Source: Neobacillus niacini (GTDB lineage Bacteria > Bacillota > Bacilli > Bacillales > Cytobacillaceae). From it: a stretch of DNA of 64,000 bases. Where the stretch lies: the NCBI RefSeq assembly GCF_023715415.1, contig NZ_JAMBOB010000008.1, positions 62,001 to 126,000 on the forward strand, given 5' to 3'. This document shows, piece by piece, positions 60,810 to 64,000 of the stretch. A model generated the notes under the pieces. That model worked only from the letters and a program-made list of their open reading frames with translations, searched no databases and was not told where the DNA came from. The stretch's first letter is position 1, and every line of letters begins with the position of its first letter. The position numbers were made by a program, and so were the translations under genes.

Positions 60810-63233
60810 ATGATGTCTTCTTGGTTACACATTATGATTTTTATACCGTTTCTTTTTGCAATCGGTGTCCCCTATATTTATAAACAATTGACACCACGTA
60901 TTCATACGGGATGGTTTGTCCTATCTATTCCTTTGGTGATATTTGCGTATTTATTCACTTATTTACCCAATATTTCAGAAGGGAATACTTTCACAGAAAC
61001 TGTTCCATGGATCCCAGCCTACAATATTAACTTCATAACATATATGGATGGATTAAGCCTAATTCTCGGATTGTTAATTTCCGGTATTGGTACATTAGTT
61101 ATCCTTTATTCTATTTTCTATCTGTCTAAACATCGGGAAGCACTTAATAATTTCTATGTGTATTTATTGATATTTATGGGAGCTATGCTCGGTCTAGTGT
61201 TTTCTGATAATATTTTTGTTTTATATGTCTTTTGGGAAACAACAAGTATTTCTTCTTTCTTATTAATTGCGTATTGGTATGAACGTGAAAAATCACGATA
61301 TGGTGCACAAAAATCAATGTTGATTACAATTTTTGGCGGGCTGGCGATGCTGGCAGGCTTCATCATGCTTTCAATGATTACGGATACGTATAGTATTCGT
61401 GAAATGATAAGCAATTCAGCTGATCTATCAACGCATTCATTGTTTATTCCAGCCATGATATTACTATTAATCGGTGCATTTACAAAGTCAGCGCAATTCC
61501 CATTTAGTATTTGGTTACCCGATGCAATGGAGGCGCCTACCCCCATAAGTGCTTATTTACATTCTGCCACAATGGTTAAAGCGGGGATCTATTTAGTTGC
61601 GCGGATGACACCGATTTTCGGTGGTGCAGCAGAATGGTTTTGGCTTGTTTCAGGGGTAGGATTGATAACATTATTATATGGATCTGTAAATGCAGTGAGA
61701 CAAACGGACCTTAAGGCTTTATTGGCCTACTCTACGATTAGTCAATTAGGGTTAATCATGAGCCTTCTTGGTTTAGGGTCTGCCTCCTTATATTATGGAG
61801 TTGGTACGGATTCCTCTGTATATGCCATGGCTATATTTGCTGCGATTTTCCACTTAGTTAATCATTCTACATTTAAAGGTTGTCTGTTTATGGTTGTTGG
61901 TATTATTGACCATGAGACAGGAACTCGAGATATCCGCAGGTTGGGGGGCTTGATGCATTTAATGCCTATATCTTTTACCCTAACCGTAATTGGAAGCTTT
62001 GCAATGGCCGGCCTGCCGCCATTTAATGGTTTTCTAAGTAAGGAAATGTTTTTTACTGCCGTTCTAAATGTATCAACAATGTCGGTGTTTAATGCAGATG
62101 CACTTGGTATAGCTATACCAATCATCGCTTGGATTGCTAGTGTTTTTACCTTTATTTATAGCATGATTCTTGTTTTTAAAACCTTTAGAGGGAAGAATAA
62201 GCCTGAAAAATTAGGCAGGGTAGTACATGAGGCACCGATTGGGATGTTACTTTCACCACTTGTCCTTGGTTCTCTCGTTATTATTATTTTCTTTTTTCCG
62301 AATGTCCTTTCACAATACTTAATAAAGCCTGCTATGAATGCAGTGTTACCTACACTGGCTGATACTGGTGAAATGAAAGTGAAAATTAGTGCTTGGCATG
62401 GCTGGAATACTGAGTTATTTATGACTTTTGGAGTCATCGGACTGGGCACATTGTTGTACATTTATTTGAAAAAATGGTATCGAATTTATCACCTATATCC
62501 GGAGAATTTCACGTTAAATAGTGTGTATGATCTTTGTCTTGTAAAAATGGAAAGCCTATCGAAGTTCATAACAGAGCGGTACATGACAGGGTTTATCCGT
62601 GATTATTTAATCTATATATTTTCATTTATCATCCTTGTTGTCGGGGGAGCGATGTGGTTCTTTGATGGATTTTCCTTTGACCCATCTAAAGATGCTCCTG
62701 CCAATATGTTTGAAGCGGGATTAATGACTGCGATGATCATTACGGCAATAACTGTACTGTTTTCAAAAACCCGGTTGACCTCCATTGTTGCTGTTGGTGC
62801 ACTTGGATTTCTAGTCTCCTTTTTCTTTGTGCTATTTAGAGCACCTGACTTGGCATTAACGCAGCTAGTTGTGGAGACAGTTACAACTGCACTATTCTTG
62901 CTATGCTTCTATCACTTGCCGCAGTTGAGAAAGGAAGTAAGCCGTATACAGTTCAAAGCGGTAAATGCGGTCATCTCCATTGGGGTTGGTGTCGTTGTTA
63001 CACTTGTTGCTTTATCGGCAAATGGCAACCGTTTATTTGAATCGATTTCAAGCTTTTATGAGAATTCCTATGAATTAGCAGGCGCAAAAAATATTGTAAA
63101 CTCAATCCTCGTGGATTTTCGCGGTATTGATACGATGCTTGAGATTCTCGTTTTATGTATCGCTGGTATTGGTGTGTATACATTAATCAAGGTTAGACTT
63201 GGCGGGGGGGATAAAAATGAAGAAGCCAAATGA
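60810..63233 (+). CDS. mrpA: Na+/H+ antiporter subunit MrpA
   Basis: An 807-residue membrane protein related to NuoL with about 20 helices. The NuoL-like core has the conserved acids and lysines (FVLYVFWETTSIS, PDAMEAPTPISAYLHSATMVKAG, HLVNHSTFKGCLFM). The C-terminal MrpA-specific part includes LFRAPDLALTQLVVE. GGGAGGG precedes ATG 60810; ATG 60813 is equally possible. It begins the mrp operon for sodium/proton exchange and alkali tolerance, which continues past the window. Confidence 0.94.
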   Translation: MMSSWLHIMIFIPFLFAIGVPYIYKQLTPRIHTGWFVLSIPLVIFAYLFTYLPNISEGNTFTETVPWIPAYNINFITYMDGLSLILGLLISGIGTLVILYSIFYLSKHREALNNFYVYLLIFMGAMLGLVFSDNIFVLYVFWETTSISSFLLIAYWYEREKSRYGAQKSMLITIFGGLAMLAGFIMLSMITDTYSIREMISNSADLSTHSLFIPAMILLLIGAFTKSAQFPFSIWLPDAMEAPTPISAYLHSATMVKAGIYLVARMTPIFGGAAEWFWLVSGVGLITLLYGSVNAVRQTDLKALLAYSTISQLGLIMSLLGLGSASLYYGVGTDSSVYAMAIFAAIFHLVNHSTFKGCLFMVVGIIDHETGTRDIRRLGGLMHLMPISFTLTVIGSFAMAGLPPFNGFLSKEMFFTAVLNVSTMSVFNADALGIAIPIIAWIASVFTFIYSMILVFKTFRGKNKPEKLGRVVHEAPIGMLLSPLVLGSLVIIIFFFPNVLSQYLIKPAMNAVLPTLADTGEMKVKISAWHGWNTELFMTFGVIGLGTLLYIYLKKWYRIYHLYPENFTLNSVYDLCLVKMESLSKFITERYMTGFIRDYLIYIFSFIILVVGGAMWFFDGFSFDPSKDAPANMFEAGLMTAMIITAITVLFSKTRLTSIVAVGALGFLVSFFFVLFRAPDLALTQLVVETVTTALFLLCFYHLPQLRKEVSRIQFKAVNAVISIGVGVVVTLVALSANGNRLFESISSFYENSYELAGAKNIVNSILVDFRGIDTMLEILVLCIAGIGVYTLIKVRLGGGDKNEEAK

Positions 63234-63642
63234 TGTTATCATTCGAAGTGTAACAAAAGTGGCAGTCGTGATTATTTTTACGTTTGCCATTAATCTTTTT
63301 ATCTCAGGACATCATTTTCCCGGTGGTGGATTTATCGGTGGCTTGGTCTTTGCTTCAGGCTTAATCCTGATGTTTTTAACATTTGATATGGAAACGGTTC
63401 GTCATAATATTCCCGTCGATTTTAAAGTGGTGGCTGCAGTAGGTGTGTTAATTGCTGTTTTGACGGGAGTAGGTGCGATGGTTCTAGATGCTCCCTTTTT
63501 ATCTCAATCATTTGGCTACTTTGAGTTGCCGATATTCGGGAAGACAGAGCTTGCTACAGCAGTGATTTTTGATGTAGGGGTAGCTTTAGCGGTTATTGGA
63601 ACATCTATGACGATAATAATGAGTATTGGTGATGATCGATAA
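63217..63642 (+). CDS. mrpB: Na+/H+ antiporter subunit MrpB
   Basis: A 141-residue four-helix subunit; ATG 63217 follows GGGGGG within the end of mrpA. Signature: INLFISGHHFPGGGFIGGL. It overlaps mrpC by one base (TAATG). Confidence 0.93.
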   Translation: MKKPNDVIIRSVTKVAVVIIFTFAINLFISGHHFPGGGFIGGLVFASGLILMFLTFDMETVRHNIPVDFKVVAAVGVLIAVLTGVGAMVLDAPFLSQSFGYFELPIFGKTELATAVIFDVGVALAVIGTSMTIIMSIGDDR

Positions 63643-63980
63643 TGGAAACGTTAATGTCTATCCTTGTTGGTCTATTATTTGCCATTGGAGTTTACTTGAT
63701 TTTGACGAAAACCTTATTAAGAATCATTTTGGGGACCTCGATTCTAGGTCATGGTGTCAATTTACTGATTATCACGATGGGAGGGTTAAAAAAGGGAGGG
63801 CCGCCGCTCTTAGGAATAAAGAATCTAACCTATGCAGATTCATTACCACAAGCCCTTTTATTAACAGCAATCGTAATTAATTTTGCAACAACAGCTCTTT
63901 TTTTAGTGCTGAGTTATCGTGCTTATAAAGTGTTAGGCACGGATGATACGGAACAATTGAGAGGTATTAAGGATGAATAA
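63642..63980 (+). CDS. mrpC: Na+/H+ antiporter subunit MrpC
   Basis: A 112-residue NuoK-like three-helix subunit. Signature: LRIILGTSILGHGVNLLII, SLPQALLLTAIVINFATTA. It overlaps the start of mrpD. Confidence 0.93.
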   Translation: METLMSILVGLLFAIGVYLILTKTLLRIILGTSILGHGVNLLIITMGGLKKGGPPLLGIKNLTYADSLPQALLLTAIVINFATTALFLVLSYRAYKVLGTDDTEQLRGIKDE

Positions 63981-64000
63981 TTTGGTCATTTTGCCAATCA
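63973..64000 (+). CDS. mrpD: Na+/H+ antiporter subunit MrpD, 5' end only
   Basis: ATG at 63973 overlaps the mrpC stop with AAGGATG context; the first residues MNNLVILPI fit MrpD. The gene is cut by the window end; the identity rests mainly on operon order. Confidence 0.75.

Noticed and set aside
1-64000. CRISPR arrays, rRNA or tRNA genes
   Set aside because: No regularly spaced identical repeats and no rRNA or tRNA-like segments were recognised anywhere in the window.

Overview
The window looks like a chromosome segment of an endospore-forming, low-GC Bacillaceae species (Bacillus, Neobacillus or Mesobacillus type). The evidence is AT-rich DNA, strong AGGAGG ribosome sites, frequent TTG and GTG starts, Bacillus-type intergenic repeats, a likely spore-surface protein and an Mrp antiporter operon. 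I cannot name the species. No rRNA, tRNA, CRISPR array or complete insertion sequence was seen.

Layout. 0-4 kb: a secreted multi-domain GH32 fructanase. 4-5.1 kb: a graveyard holding a recombinase tail and a broken CcdA/TauE-like gene. 5.1-14 kb: a metal and redox block with a two-component system, a YdhK lipoprotein, a His-rich membrane protein, a NapH/NosR-type polyferredoxin, a YVTN beta-propeller lipoprotein and a CueP-family copper protein. 14.3-23.4 kb: hypA-B-F-C-D-E, a cytochrome b5-like protein, [NiFe]-hydrogenase small and large subunits and the maturation protease. 23.5-29.1 kb: thiol-redox genes, namely a redoxin lipoprotein, a broken rhodanese, a CcmH-like protein and a CcdA/two-component/OsmC-fragment/membrane protein/TlpA operon. 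29-31 kb: a methyltransferase and a spore-surface-like protein. 31.5-41.3 kb: a carbohydrate cluster (esterase, HIBADH-family reductase, RpiB, DeoR regulator, TIM-barrel isomerase, DhaK, DhaL, ABC importer). 41-53.5 kb: ABC-F protein, Dus, potABCD, a CysJ-like reductase, CysK, an MFS transporter and a YgjP-like peptidase, with many short GGGGACGGTTC-type repeats. 53.5-59 kb: a two-component system with an ABC transporter. 59-64 kb: a short tyrosine recombinase, a Usp-domain protein and mrpABC(D).

The most important observation is two genes interrupted by exactly one in-frame TGA, each at a position where the protein family has a functional cysteine. One is a CueP copper protein: TGA at 13676, residue 95, with Cys103 and Cys171 at the spacing of the three conserved CueP cysteines. 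The other is a redoxin lipoprotein on the minus strand: TGA at 24120-24118, giving a U-x-x-C motif. In both, a hairpin with a GGU-containing apical loop starts 11-14 nt after the TGA, as in bacterial SECIS elements. The parsimonious reading is two selenoproteins in a selenocysteine-decoding Bacillaceae. The Sec machinery itself is not in this window.

Other notable points are an altered proximal iron-sulfur ligand set in the hydrogenase small subunit, CsoR/CstR-like operators in the divergent promoter of the redoxin gene, a truncated OsmC gene kept in a redox operon, a DhaK/DhaL-RpiB cluster that suggests tetrulose catabolism, and several dispersed repeat families.
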